Shown piece by piece: positions 57,401 through 64,000 of a stretch of 64,000 nt of DNA. Origin of the DNA: CAZZBK01 sp964387325 (GTDB lineage: Bacteria; Planctomycetota; Planctomycetia; Pirellulales; PNKZ01); NCBI GenBank assembly GCA_964387325.1, contig CAYLYE010000001.1, forward strand, positions 80,095-144,094, read 5' to 3'. Numbering within the stretch: the first letter of the stretch is position 1; each line of letters begins with the position of its first letter. Under the pieces are notes generated by a model. That model saw nothing but the letters and a program-made list of their open reading frames with translations. It was not told where the DNA came from and ran no database searches. Made by a program: the position numbers and the translations under genes.

Positions 57401-57522
57401 ACCGCTACCGACAGAATGTATCGCTGAACTTCACACTCGAGCCGAGGTTCTTGACCCGCACGCGATTTGGAAACGTCGGGGGCGTCCCGCTACCACCGGC
57501 CGGACTGTACGGGCTGGAATAA
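54445..57522 (+). CDS. LptD/OstA-like outer-membrane protein
   Basis: This is 1,025 residues from ATG 54445, which begins a signal-peptide-like MDDRGETHRAPHRRRAVGLC and ALLAWFVSALSSIAQA. Residues about 40-150 and 230-330 look like OstA-type beta-jellyroll (IVFRQGDRVVHADRMYYDVR), with a Pro-rich linker between. From about 400 there are many amphipathic beta strands (YLGNIPVGYWPVFSADLNDP, RQNVSLNFTLEPRFLTRTRF) consistent with a C-terminal barrel. LptD inserts lipopolysaccharide into the outer membrane, which suits a Gram-negative planctomycete. It is longer than E. coli LptD (about 780). No lptE nearby. Confidence 0.72.
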   Translation: MDDRGETHRAPHRRRAVGLCALLAWFVSALSSIAQAQVDLPRGDPTERFTFTAQRASKWADGTYDVWLLQGDVTLQQGTAIARSQEGVLWIRRGTDPNEQLNMVIAYLEGNVNINYQRAGYPYQLTDRTWLGEFFSAQPIEARAPPPGPEPPVKPPVFANALARRDPISPQAVVRTQFDLPTPSTAPAVPAPTVVPAPVGAPVVGGARRIRAFPRSSVPLQVRFEPNPNDPTGQEQIVTVPTGINLIVDGLPQVGQIDVSTDRMVIWTQGVGLNAGGETTQDPSTPLELYMEGNIVFRQGDRVVHADRMYYDVRRQAGVILGVDLLTPLPGFQGMTRMRAELVRQLDQDRFLAQSAFITTSRLGAPRYRLQAENVMFQDVQQDDFNFINQPPSVDPSQPQPQPQLKHQQLVTSQNNFVYLGNIPVGYWPVFSADLNDPSYFLRGIRFKNDQVLGTQVYTDWDLFQLLGIRNKPQGVDLTGSLDYLSLRGFAAGATLDYRREELFGQRGAPTGFADFWGLKENGLDRLGSDRYNLASEATYRYRGQGRHRQTIFDGWELTAEYGAISDRNFLEQYFRREWDQDKDQTTGLQLKKIWDNQSLGIAADVRLNKFFTQTERLPQADHYLLGQSLLFDAITYNEHTSIGYDRLRVGSIPLDPYQASITQLRPWEVTAQGSVLTTRHELDLPFAAGPFKFVPFVLGEYGHWGQDVNNQSLDRLYGQAGVRASLPFWTMNPYAESELFNVHGIAHKVMLDAEYSYATTNRSLTLLPLYNPLDDDAQEAFRRRFVFNTFGGTMPNQFDERSYALRSGLQNWVSSPTPEIADNLSTFRLGARQRWQTKRGPAENRRIVDWITFDTNVTLFTDPDRDNFGQVAGLANYDFRWHVGDRLTLLSNGMYDFFDQGLHYTSVGVNLTRPPRVGAYLGFSTINGPVQFNSLLAQMSYRLSPKWIAAALALVDVNKQGIIGNQLSLTRVGESFMTNFAFSYDRYRQNVSLNFTLEPRFLTRTRFGNVGGVPLPPAGLYGLE

Positions 57523-57907
57523 TCGATTCAATCGGACCGTTATTCGTCAGCTATAATTCCTTCGCCGTAACTCTTGGCGACTCCATCTCTCTCCGGGGCC
57601 GCGATGGTTTTGGCACACGGATGCGGAGTCCACGGGGTAACTCTCTCTCCTACCCTTTGGCTCCGCATCTCTTTTTTTGCGCGCAATTCTTGGCCGTGCA
57701 AATTTTTTTGCGAACCTTGCTGTCTCGGTTCGCACCCCCCGAGCATCAGTGGTTTTCTGGTTGAATCCCCACGAAAGGGTGAATTCGAGCACTTAAAATC
57801 ACACATTAAGATTACCCATTTTATCAATACAACCCACACCACCAAGCGTGGATTGTGGTCGGCAGATACATCGAGCAAGACAGATAAAACAAGATGGACT
57901 GAGATGT

Positions 57908-57936
57908 TTGACTAGCCTGGGATGAATGAATAAGAT
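57908..57936 (+). promoter_or_regulatory. Sigma-70-like promoter of the pilin-like genes
   Basis: TTGACT and TAAGAT are separated by 17 bases, giving a leader of about 135 bases before the ATG at 58080. Confidence 0.5.
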
Positions 57937-58026
57937 TCGCGAGTTCTCGTAATGGGTCGCATGCGTTATCTGGATCGTTTTCGGAAGCAGGGATGACTAG
58001 CGAGAATTATTCACCTCGGGTGTAAA

Positions 58027-58055
58027 CCTCTCTGTTGTAGAGAGGCCATTTTTTA
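58027..58055 (+). terminator. Leader hairpin with U-run (possible attenuator)
   Basis: CCTCTC-TGTTGTA-GAGAGG followed by CCATTTTTT lies between the promoter and the first pilin-like gene, ending about 25 bases before the start codon. Its shape is that of an intrinsic terminator in the leader. Confidence 0.55.
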
Positions 58056-58079
58056 GGTCTTCATTTCTGGAGAGAGAAA

Positions 58080-58433
58080 ATGAAGAAGTTGATTGCTCGT
58101 TTGTGGGCCGAGAACGATGGCGCCATCGTGTCGGCCGAGATCATGCTTGTCACCAGCATCCTGGTGTTGGGCGTGATCGTGGGTCTCAAGAGCCTGCGTG
58201 ACTCGGTCGTGACCGAGTTGGCCGACGTGGCTCAAGCACTGGCCAATGTGGACCAGTCGAGTTTCTACAGTGGCACGGCCGGCCACCATGCCAGCACGGG
58301 CGGTCTGCTCTTTAGCGACCTGCCTGACTTTTGCGACACCAATCCTGGATTGGCCGGCGTGCAAGAGTCGAAGTGCGTCACGATTTGCAGCTCGCTGCTG
58401 CATCCCAATGGAGTCGGCGCCGACGGCCTATAA
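58080..58433 (+). CDS. Pilin-like small secreted protein A
   Basis: This is a 117-residue protein. A short charged start (KKLIARLWAENDGAIVSAE) leads directly into one hydrophobic helix (IMLVTSILVLGVIVGL), as in Flp/TadE pilins. A conserved region follows: RDSVVTELADVAQALANVDQ, then FYSGTAGHHASTGGLLFSDL, PDFCD and a C-terminal pair of cysteines (KCVTICSS). It shares this whole plan with the next gene and with the LRR protein at 59086. It may be assembled into a surface filament or anchored in the membrane. I recall many planctomycete proteins of this kind but no family name. GGAGAGA precedes the start. Confidence 0.8.
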   Translation: MKKLIARLWAENDGAIVSAEIMLVTSILVLGVIVGLKSLRDSVVTELADVAQALANVDQSSFYSGTAGHHASTGGLLFSDLPDFCDTNPGLAGVQESKCVTICSSLLHPNGVGADGL

Positions 58434-58492
58434 GCCAGCGCAGTCCTTGGGCTCGTTTCTACTTTGATCTCTTTCACACAGGATAATTCATC

Positions 58493-58840
58493 ATGATGTT
58501 GCAACGTTTTTGGAATGAAGAAGATGGCGCGATCGTTTCGGCCGAGATTATGCTCGTTATGAGCATTCTCGTGCTCGGCGTGATCGTCGGGTTGAAGAGC
58601 GTCCGTGACTCGGTCGTCACCGAGTTGGCTGACGTGGCCCAAGCTTTGGCCAACGTCGACCAATCGGTGTTCTACAGCGCCACGTCCGGCCACCATGCCT
58701 TTACCGGTGGCTTGTTCTTCAACGATCTGCCCGACTTCTGCGATACGAGTGATCCCATCGCCGAAGGTCAGCAATCGAAGTGCGTGGTCATTTGTGCTTC
58801 GGCGATCCATCCCAATGGCGCCGGCGCCGACGGTTTCTAA
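58493..58840 (+). CDS. Pilin-like small secreted protein B
   Basis: This is a 115-residue paralogue of the preceding gene, with the same order: charged start (QRFWNEEDGAIVSAE), membrane helix IMLVMSILVLGVIVGL, TELADVAQALANVDQ, FYSATSGHHAFTGGLFFNDL, PDFCD and two C-terminal cysteines (KCVVICAS). Over most of its length it matches protein A closely, so the duplication looks recent. It lies 59 bases downstream in the same direction, and a terminator follows. Confidence 0.82.
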   Translation: MMLQRFWNEEDGAIVSAEIMLVMSILVLGVIVGLKSVRDSVVTELADVAQALANVDQSVFYSATSGHHAFTGGLFFNDLPDFCDTSDPIAEGQQSKCVVICASAIHPNGAGADGF

Positions 58841-58879
58841 GTCGATTTCGTTCGTGTAACGCGAACGATTGTCTTAAAC

Positions 58880-58913
58880 GCGAAGCCACGAGGCTGCAAC
58901 CTCGTGGCTTCGC
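58880..58913 (+). terminator. Terminator hairpin after pilin-like protein B
   Basis: A perfect 14-bp stem GCGAAGCCACGAGG / CCTCGTGGCTTCGC with a six-base loop, followed by a short pyrimidine-rich stretch GGCTTTCT. It lies 39 bases after the stop codon. Confidence 0.85.
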
Positions 58914-59085
58914 GGCTTTCTATCGCCGCGGCTTTTCAACCAAGGCCTCGCCGCGGATCACCCACACGACCGACGATGCGCTCGGCCAACCCTAGAAGGA
59001 GAGAGAGTTTCCAGGATCGACCTCACGATTCATCACGTCATGCAACGGCAACCCGCGGCGAATGGGCCAGGCTGACTCCTCGCGG

Positions 59086-60273
59086 CTACTTGACGATCAA
59101 TTGCACCTCGGGCAACGCCTGCTGCAGCCGATGCAGCCCCACTTCGGTCACTCGCGTCCCTTGCAACTCAAACAACGCGAGTTGCTTCAGGCTGCGAGCG
59201 GGTACCAACCCCGCGTCGCTCACGCTGCACTCGATGATGTGCAACTCACGCAGCGCCGGCAGATTCAACAAGTGTACGAACACACCGTCGGTCACAGAGG
59301 TCTGAATCAGATACAGCGTTTGTAAGTGCTTCAGATCGGCCAGTGCGGCGATCCCATCATCCGTGATCTGCAAACCACTGATGCACAGGGCCCGTGTGTT
59401 CTTGAGCGCGGCGATCCGTTTCAACTCGTCGTTCGTACCGTTGATCACCTTGATCAGGTTGCCATCGTTGGGCAGTGGTAACGTCGTCGCAGCGACACGC
59501 TGCGCGCCTGGTTGACCGACCGCGCCATGATGCGGGTGCATCGCGTGCGGAGCATGATGGCCTCCGATCGCTCCATAGCCGACACCGTACTGCGCACCGG
59601 GAGGCGGGAAGCTAATGATCGAGCCCTCCGGTTGACCGTAGCCCAGGCGAGCGTGCCCGTGGCCGTAACCGTAGGCCGGAGCGGGACCGCACGTGCGGCA
59701 ACCAAGCTGACCACAAATCGGCGCGGCGACGGTGACCCCCTTCGAGTAGGCGTAACCTTGCTGGGGCACCACGTGCAATCGCGGCTGAGGCACAACAGGC
59801 GCCGGAGCCGGCTGAGGTGCCGTGGCAACCGCTCGCGGCGGAGCGGCTAGGGGCGGTGCGATCGCGGCCGGTGCCGGATTCGCTGGGGCGGGGGGCACGG
59901 GATTCGCCGCTGCCGGATTCGCTGCCCCGACGTTGGGCGGCGGTGGCAGTGTGTAGCCAAACACATCAGCACAGGTCACGATCCGCTCACGCGGCGCGGC
60001 TGCCAGACGTTGATCGACGCAATCTTTCTGATCGATGTAGATGCTCCCAGCGGTGAAGGCATGATGACCCGCCACACCCGAGAAGCAAAACGATTGATCG
60101 ATCGAACCGAGCGCCTCGGCCAGATCAGCCAGCTCCGTGTTCACCGCATCGCGCAGGCCCGTGAGCCCAACCGCACTGCCGAGCACGAGCGCCGAGCCGA
60201 CCATCACGATCTCGCTCGAGAGCACAAAGCCCTCCTCCTCAAACCACAGTTTTTTCCACATGCGACTGTTCAT
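59086..60273 (-). CDS. Pilin-like domain protein with leucine-rich repeats
   Basis: This is 395 residues from ATG 60273. The first 85 residues are a third member of the pilin-like family: WKKLWFEEEGFVLSSEIVMV, VNTELADLAEALGSIDQSF, FSGVAGHHAFTAGSIYIDQ. A Pro/Ala/Gly-rich low-complexity linker of about 170 residues follows (NPAAANPVPPAPANPAPAA). The C-terminal 110 residues are four to five leucine-rich repeats of the form LKNTRALCISGLQITDDGIA. The LRR may bind a ligand at the surface, displayed by the pilin-like anchor, which is inference. It faces the two small pilin-like genes. Confidence 0.83.
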   Translation of the reverse strand: MNSRMWKKLWFEEEGFVLSSEIVMVGSALVLGSAVGLTGLRDAVNTELADLAEALGSIDQSFCFSGVAGHHAFTAGSIYIDQKDCVDQRLAAAPRERIVTCADVFGYTLPPPPNVGAANPAAANPVPPAPANPAPAAIAPPLAAPPRAVATAPQPAPAPVVPQPRLHVVPQQGYAYSKGVTVAAPICGQLGCRTCGPAPAYGYGHGHARLGYGQPEGSIISFPPPGAQYGVGYGAIGGHHAPHAMHPHHGAVGQPGAQRVAATTLPLPNDGNLIKVINGTNDELKRIAALKNTRALCISGLQITDDGIAALADLKHLQTLYLIQTSVTDGVFVHLLNLPALRELHIIECSVSDAGLVPARSLKQLALFELQGTRVTEVGLHRLQQALPEVQLIVK

Positions 60274-60419
60274 ATCTCTCGCACCTTTCCGTTTCACTTG
60301 TTTCAGCCTGACTTGCCTTGCCCACGTCAATCACTTTCGCGGTGACGGTCGTTATGCAATACACAAACCGTGGTGATGCGAAGGTGAGGCTATGGTGAAG
60401 CGCCTCGAAAAATAATTGG

Positions 60420-61283
60420 TCAAATCGGTCGTTGGAACTCGCCACTCTCCAGCCAGCGCGGCTGCACAACCGTCCAGAAGTCGACGGCCACATGCTGCTC
60501 GATGTACTCATAAGGAAGCCATCCGTAGCCCTGCTCGCCCCATGCGTTGCCCCATGCGGTGCGAACGAGCAATGCCCCCTTGGTCGAACGGATGCGACGC
60601 GTGTCGTCGTAACCGGCCAACACGATCGGCTGCCCACCGAGCATCGTGTCGAACTGGGTCGGCCAAGGAATGTCGGCCTCGCCAGTGATCGAGTCGGGGA
60701 CCGCAAAACCCCCGACAATGGCCCAGCCAGCGGCTAAAAAACCACGCACACACTTGAGCGTGTCGCTGCCGTCTTGCCCGGGAGCATCGAGTCGCACGTA
60801 GGCCAGCTCGGACCACTCACGCGCGTATCCATATAACAAGGGATCGCGACGCTCGGCCGCTTGCGTCCACAGTCTTTGTGGCGGAGCACCATAACGAACG
60901 AGTGCTTTAAGCACTTGGCGAATTTGCTCGGCCGATGCAGAACTCCCTCCGAGACGGGCAGCCACGTCCTGCAAAAAGTCGGCCGATAAGTCGAGCAACC
61001 GCCCCGACGCGCGACGCTCGAAGTATTGCACCAACGCGACACAACTCGCGGCCGTGGCGGTCGCCGCCGAACGGCTCTCGCCAATCGGTGCAAAATACTC
61101 GCGCAGGTCACAGCGGTTCGGCAACGCGCCCCGGGCGCGACGTCCCAAGCTGCTCCACCAGAGCCGCGCACGTTCGGCGTCGTAAAGCCAATCACGTGGA
61201 TCGGGACAGTCGCGGATCCACGCCGGCGCAGCAAGGGTGATGGGAAGCATCATGAAAGGGGAGGCTCGACGTGCCTTCTGCAT
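60420..61283 (-). CDS. Papain-fold (C1A) protein lacking all catalytic residues
   Basis: This is 287 residues from ATG 61283; ATGs at 61253 and 61250 are alternatives. The overall pattern is a planctomycete C1A peptidase: an RCDLREYF start, the active-site helix, GGxxxxLAGYDD and VRxxWGxxWGxxGYGWLPYEY. However, the catalytic Cys position (normally GSCTANA) is AATATA, giving Ala74; the oxyanion Gln region (normally DQG) reads IGE; the catalytic His (normally GGHAV) is Gln218 in GGQPIVLAGYDD; and the Asn (normally RNSWG) is Thr242 in RTAWG. With every active-site residue replaced but the fold-forming residues kept, it is probably a pseudoenzyme with a binding role. It lies 146 bases upstream of the LRR pilin-like gene on the same strand. 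Confidence 0.85.
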   Translation of the reverse strand: MQKARRASPFMMLPITLAAPAWIRDCPDPRDWLYDAERARLWWSSLGRRARGALPNRCDLREYFAPIGESRSAATATAASCVALVQYFERRASGRLLDLSADFLQDVAARLGGSSASAEQIRQVLKALVRYGAPPQRLWTQAAERRDPLLYGYAREWSELAYVRLDAPGQDGSDTLKCVRGFLAAGWAIVGGFAVPDSITGEADIPWPTQFDTMLGGQPIVLAGYDDTRRIRSTKGALLVRTAWGNAWGEQGYGWLPYEYIEQHVAVDFWTVVQPRWLESGEFQRPI

Positions 61284-61460
61284 CCAGGGTACCGCGTTAC
61301 CTCAACACGGTGTGACAGAAGTCTGGCGTCGACGGCCGCGCATGCCTACCGAAGCTCTAGCGACGCTCCGGTGGAGATCTGGCGAAGCACATTCCCCATG
61401 CGTGGGAGAATTTTTTCCCGAAATTTTTCTCGCCGCTGATAAACGAGCCAGGCAAGTGCG

Positions 61461-62864
61461 CTAAATCAGCGACTCGATGACCCGGCCATGACTCACGGCG
61501 ATCGGGCGGCGCTGGCGATCGTAGACCAGCGTTTCGGGCGAGATGCCCAACAAGTGCATGATCGTCGCCGCGATGTCTTGCGGCTCGTGCCGACCTTCCT
61601 TCGGATAGCCGGCCAGTTCGTCGCTGTGGCCGATCACCCGGCCCCCTTGAATGCCGCCGCCCGCCAGAGCCACGCTGAACACGTGCCCCCAGTGGTCGCG
61701 TCCGCCACGGGCGTTGATCTTCGGCGTGCGGCCGAACTCACCCATCCACACAACCAGCGTCTCGTCGAGCAGCCCGCGTTGTTCGAGGTCCTCGAGCAAC
61801 GCCGAGTACGCCGCATCCATCGGCGGCATCAAGCTCGTCTTCAGCAGTTGTTCGTTCCGGCCGTGCGTGTCCCAGGCAGGCGAGTCGGCCGTATCGGTCT
61901 CGGCCCGCGTCCAGTTGACTTGCACGAGCGAGACCCCCGACTCGATCATCCGTCGCGCCAACAACACACTCTGCCCGAAGCGGTGTCGACCGTAACGATC
62001 GCGTACCGCGGCGGGCTCTTCTTCGAGCCGAAACGCGCGGCCGCCGTGACGCGAGTGGATCAGATCAAACGCCTGCTGCTCGATATGGTTCCACCCCGCG
62101 AGCGCGTCACGCTGCTCGATGGCTCCGAAATGACCGTTGATCTGCTCCAGCAATTTTCGCCGCGCGTCGAACACCAGCGGCGGCAGCTCGCTGGGCAAAC
62201 TCACGCCCGGTACCGCAAAGTCCGGCTTATTCGGATCGCAGGTCAACAGCCACGGATCGGCCGCCGGACCCAAAAAGCCACCGTCCTGCCCGGGCCAGAC
62301 GATCCGCCCCGTGTTCCAGATCTCCTCGGGCAACCGGACCGCGCTGGGCAGCGCCCCACGCGACTTGAGCAGGTGCTGCACGACCGCCGCGAGCGACGGT
62401 GCGTCGTTCGGAGCGCCCGGCTTGGCGTTCTCGGTGTTCAGCGGCACATGCGGCCGACCGGTCAGCATCCAGTACCCGCTCGACGAGTGGGCGTTGTCTT
62501 TAGTCGATACGGCCCTCAACACCCCGATGCGATCGGTGAGCTGCGCCGTCCGGGGCATCAGTTCGCCCACCAGCAAGCCCGGGGTGCGTGACGCGATGGG
62601 CTTTAAGTTCCCGCGGACCTCGACCGGGGCGTCGGGCTTGGGGTCCCAGGTCTCGTGTTGCGGCGGGCCACCGAGCATGAACAGCACGATGCACGCCTTG
62701 GCCTTGCCGAACGACCGCGGGTGCAGGCTCGGCGCCGCTTGGGTCTGTCGGGCCGCGAGCACATCGGCGAGCGAGAGTCCGGACGCCAGCGAGCCGATCC
62801 GCAGCCACTCGCGTCGGCTCAGTCCATCGCACAGCCGCAACGGTCGATCGTAGAGCGAGAGCAT
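61461..62864 (-). CDS. DUF1501 secreted protein (second copy)
   Basis: This is 467 residues from ATG 62864; a GTG four codons up is possible. A Tat-like start LSRREWLRIGSLASGLSLAD is followed by the DUF1501 body: CIVLFMLGGPPQHETWDPKP, GVLRAVSTKDNAHSSSGYWM, VSLVQVNWTRAETDT, DTHGRNEQLLKTSLMPPMDA, VVWMGEFGRTPKIN. It ends with IAATIMHLLGISPETLVYD. It differs considerably from the copy at 35738, so this is not a recent duplicate. No DUF1549/DUF1553 partner is adjacent in the window. Confidence 0.92.
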   Translation of the reverse strand: MLSLYDRPLRLCDGLSRREWLRIGSLASGLSLADVLAARQTQAAPSLHPRSFGKAKACIVLFMLGGPPQHETWDPKPDAPVEVRGNLKPIASRTPGLLVGELMPRTAQLTDRIGVLRAVSTKDNAHSSSGYWMLTGRPHVPLNTENAKPGAPNDAPSLAAVVQHLLKSRGALPSAVRLPEEIWNTGRIVWPGQDGGFLGPAADPWLLTCDPNKPDFAVPGVSLPSELPPLVFDARRKLLEQINGHFGAIEQRDALAGWNHIEQQAFDLIHSRHGGRAFRLEEEPAAVRDRYGRHRFGQSVLLARRMIESGVSLVQVNWTRAETDTADSPAWDTHGRNEQLLKTSLMPPMDAAYSALLEDLEQRGLLDETLVVWMGEFGRTPKINARGGRDHWGHVFSVALAGGGIQGGRVIGHSDELAGYPKEGRHEPQDIAATIMHLLGISPETLVYDRQRRPIAVSHGRVIESLI

Positions 62865-63318
62865 GGGCAGGAGCACCAGGAGAGGGCGAGCGAGCTTCGG
62901 AAGGCCGAGTCACAGCATACCTAAAGATCGACCTACGAATCAACAAAACTCACTCGGTCGGCCCTGCTCTCCCAAATGCGTCAACATCAAGCCCTCTGTT
63001 TTTCGACATAACCTATTGCATTTATTTAACTTACGTACCATTTCGCCGCCCGAACCAAAGCAGCATTTGCGCATGCTGATGCATTGCATTTTGTTTCGCA
63101 ACTCTTGTCATGATAGTGGGTTATGACAATCGATCGAAGTTCCGAATGGTGAGTACGTGCTGTGTTTTGATGCAACAGCTCGCATCGTTCGATGCCGGGG
63201 GGTGGAAAGGTGTGACAGGCCCAGTTGTTGACGATTCGCGTTCAGCGGCAGGAGAATACATGTGGCATGATCGACCGCCTCGATTATCTATGCTGCCCCT
63301 GTCTCCTTCCCTTGGAAG

Positions 63319-63532
63319 GTATTTAGACCTGTCCCGTTTAGTTGCCCCGATCGAGGGCCAACCCAACCGTAACAAGCCGTCGCGGCCGCGCCAGACCTGG
63401 GATGGGTCTGGCGGGCCGCCGGTCTAACAACCCCACTCTTATCGATCCCCGAAATCTGTCCTGCCATCGGGGTCGCCCTCGACGGAACCCCAGTGAGTTG
63501 GACGATATTTAGACCTGTCCCGGTGAGTTGCC
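63319..63532 (+). repeat. 28-base direct repeat, two copies 186 bases apart
   Basis: Copies at 63319-63346 and 63505-63532 share TATTTAGACCTGTCCCG and end in AGTTGCC, differing at about three positions. Similar TTTAGACCTGTCCC strings occur at insertion-sequence ends, so these may be IS scars. Confidence 0.7.
63383..63418. terminator. Strong hairpin without U-run
   Basis: CGGCCGCGCCAGACC pairs almost perfectly with GGGTCTGGCGGGCCG around a six-base loop. There is no U-tract in either direction, so a protein site or RNA structure is equally possible. Confidence 0.5.
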
Positions 63533-63543
63533 TCTACAAAATG

Positions 63544-63563
63544 CCCCGCCGGTGAAGGCGGGG
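63544..63563. terminator. Short perfect GC hairpin
   Basis: CCCCGCC-GGTGAA-GGCGGGG, followed on the plus strand only by TTGATCT. It lies downstream of the last minus-strand gene, where it might act as a terminator. Confidence 0.5.
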
Positions 63564-63651
63564 TTGATCTAGCTCACTTGCTTTGCGGCAATCAAGTACA
63601 GCTACAGATTATGAGTCGCATGAACATTGCCATGACATGTAATAAATACGC

Positions 63652-64000
63652 TTACTTCTTAACAAATGTTATATAATCATTTGTTTGCGATGTAACGCGA
63701 TATACTGCTGTTGATACAGTTACTCGTTCATACTTAATGTATTTATTAAATGTAGTGCTATTCCTGCTTGTGATTACACCCCAGTAGTCTCGCAACTGCC
63801 TAATCGCCATATCAATGCTGTTGTTTAACGCTTTCTCGTTGCGTGCAATTGTATTTATTTCAGGAACAGTGATGACAATCCCGCCTGGAGTTTGATACTG
63901 CACGAGGTAGCCGGTGTAATATACCGTTTTTTCGGGTGTACCAGGACTGGGCTTGGGAGGGGCTGGCGTCGGTGTCGGGCGGGGCGATTGCTTTGGCGGC
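63652..64000 (-). CDS. C-terminal part of a protein with Pro-rich linker and AT-rich end domain
   Basis: The reading frame runs from the right edge of the window to a TAA at 63652, giving the last 115 residues of a longer protein. It starts with a Pro/Lys/Ser/Thr-rich linker (PPKQSPRPTPTPAPPKPSPG) and passes into a folded-looking domain: EKTVYYTGYLVQYQTPGGIV, ITVPEINTIARNEKALNNSI, RQLRDYWGVITSR, ending ...YITFVKK. The linker DNA is GC-rich like the chromosome, but the last domain is clearly AT-rich with unusual codons. No family recognised. The true start lies outside the window. Confidence 0.7.
   Translation of the reverse strand, partial: PPKQSPRPTPTPAPPKPSPGTPEKTVYYTGYLVQYQTPGGIVITVPEINTIARNEKALNNSIDMAIRQLRDYWGVITSRNSTTFNKYIKYERVTVSTAVYRVTSQTNDYITFVKK

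Larger units (their letters stand above)
57523..58079. other. Long leader/intergenic region upstream of the pilin-like genes
   Basis: 557 bases between the LptD-like gene and the first pilin-like gene, noticeably AT-richer in its second half. A promoter and a leader hairpin are listed separately. No gene with coding character was recognised. Confidence 0.5.
62865..63651. other. 787-base gene-poor region with repeats and hairpins
   Basis: No convincing gene is present. The region holds a 28-base direct repeat, two strong hairpins (listed separately) and an AT-rich patch (62990-63060). It may be remnants of mobile DNA. Confidence 0.55.

Noticed and set aside
58434..58492. Possible promoter between the two small pilin-like genes
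   Set aside because: The gap is only 59 bases with no recognisable -35/-10 pair; co-transcription is simpler.
63110..63427. 105-residue open frame near the right end
   Set aside because: It covers the direct repeat and a hairpin, its composition is not protein-like, and no motif is seen.

Overview
The window comes from a planctomycete, most likely of the Pirellulales. The evidence is gene content typical of that phylum: a YTV-repeat protein, two DUF1501 proteins, a PSCyt1/DUF1549/DUF1553 cytochrome-like protein, an N-terminal LESLEDR sorting motif, a NagB/PIG-L fusion and many secreted proteins of unknown role. The chromosome is GC-rich. No rRNA, tRNA or CRISPR array was recognised. A 10-N assembly gap at 3529-3538 shows this is a scaffolded draft.

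Layout. 1-5 kb: end of a YTV protein, then a small helical protein translationally coupled to an EccC/FtsK-like triple-ATPase membrane protein. 5-10.4 kb: ApbE, a secreted protein and ribosomal protein S1. 10.5-12.8 kb: an overlapping DUF6883/DUF4926 pair and the overlapping larB-nnrD pair. 12.8-25 kb: a long minus-strand run, in transcription order an NtrC-type regulator, two SPFH proteins, a His/Cys-rich secreted protein, a CusB/CusA-type RND metal efflux pair, a His-rich lipoprotein and a nitrilase-family protein. Two near-identical 100-bp hairpin elements bracket the efflux genes. 25.4-35.4 kb: a NarL-type regulator, a DUF1549/DUF1553 protein, a PilZ protein, and a flagellar block flhA-flhF-flhG-small membrane protein-fliA-type sigma factor. 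35.7-40.9 kb: DUF1501, then an AT-richer accessory island with two small HTH ORFs, DUF6941, HicBA, an RHH protein and a truncated IS1-family transposase. 41-46.2 kb: hisF, then pilT followed by a membrane-anchored PilB-like protein that has lost its ATPase motifs, a CvpA-like membrane protein and an HpcH-family aldolase. 46.3-57.5 kb: NagB-PIG-L, a PQQ-type propeller, a Q/G-rich surface protein, a divergent Nramp, a HExxH protease-like protein, an SDR and an LptD-like barrel. 58-63 kb: three members of a pilin-like family (one carrying LRRs), a papain-fold protein without its catalytic residues, and a second DUF1501. The right end holds hairpins, a direct repeat and the C-terminus of a protein whose Pro-rich linker is GC-rich but whose last domain is AT-rich.

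The most interesting items are the papain pseudoenzyme, the PilT/pseudo-PilB/CvpA-like cluster, the EccC-like ATPase with its small partner, the hairpin elements around the metal-efflux genes, and the pilin-like family with a leader hairpin that may act as an attenuator.
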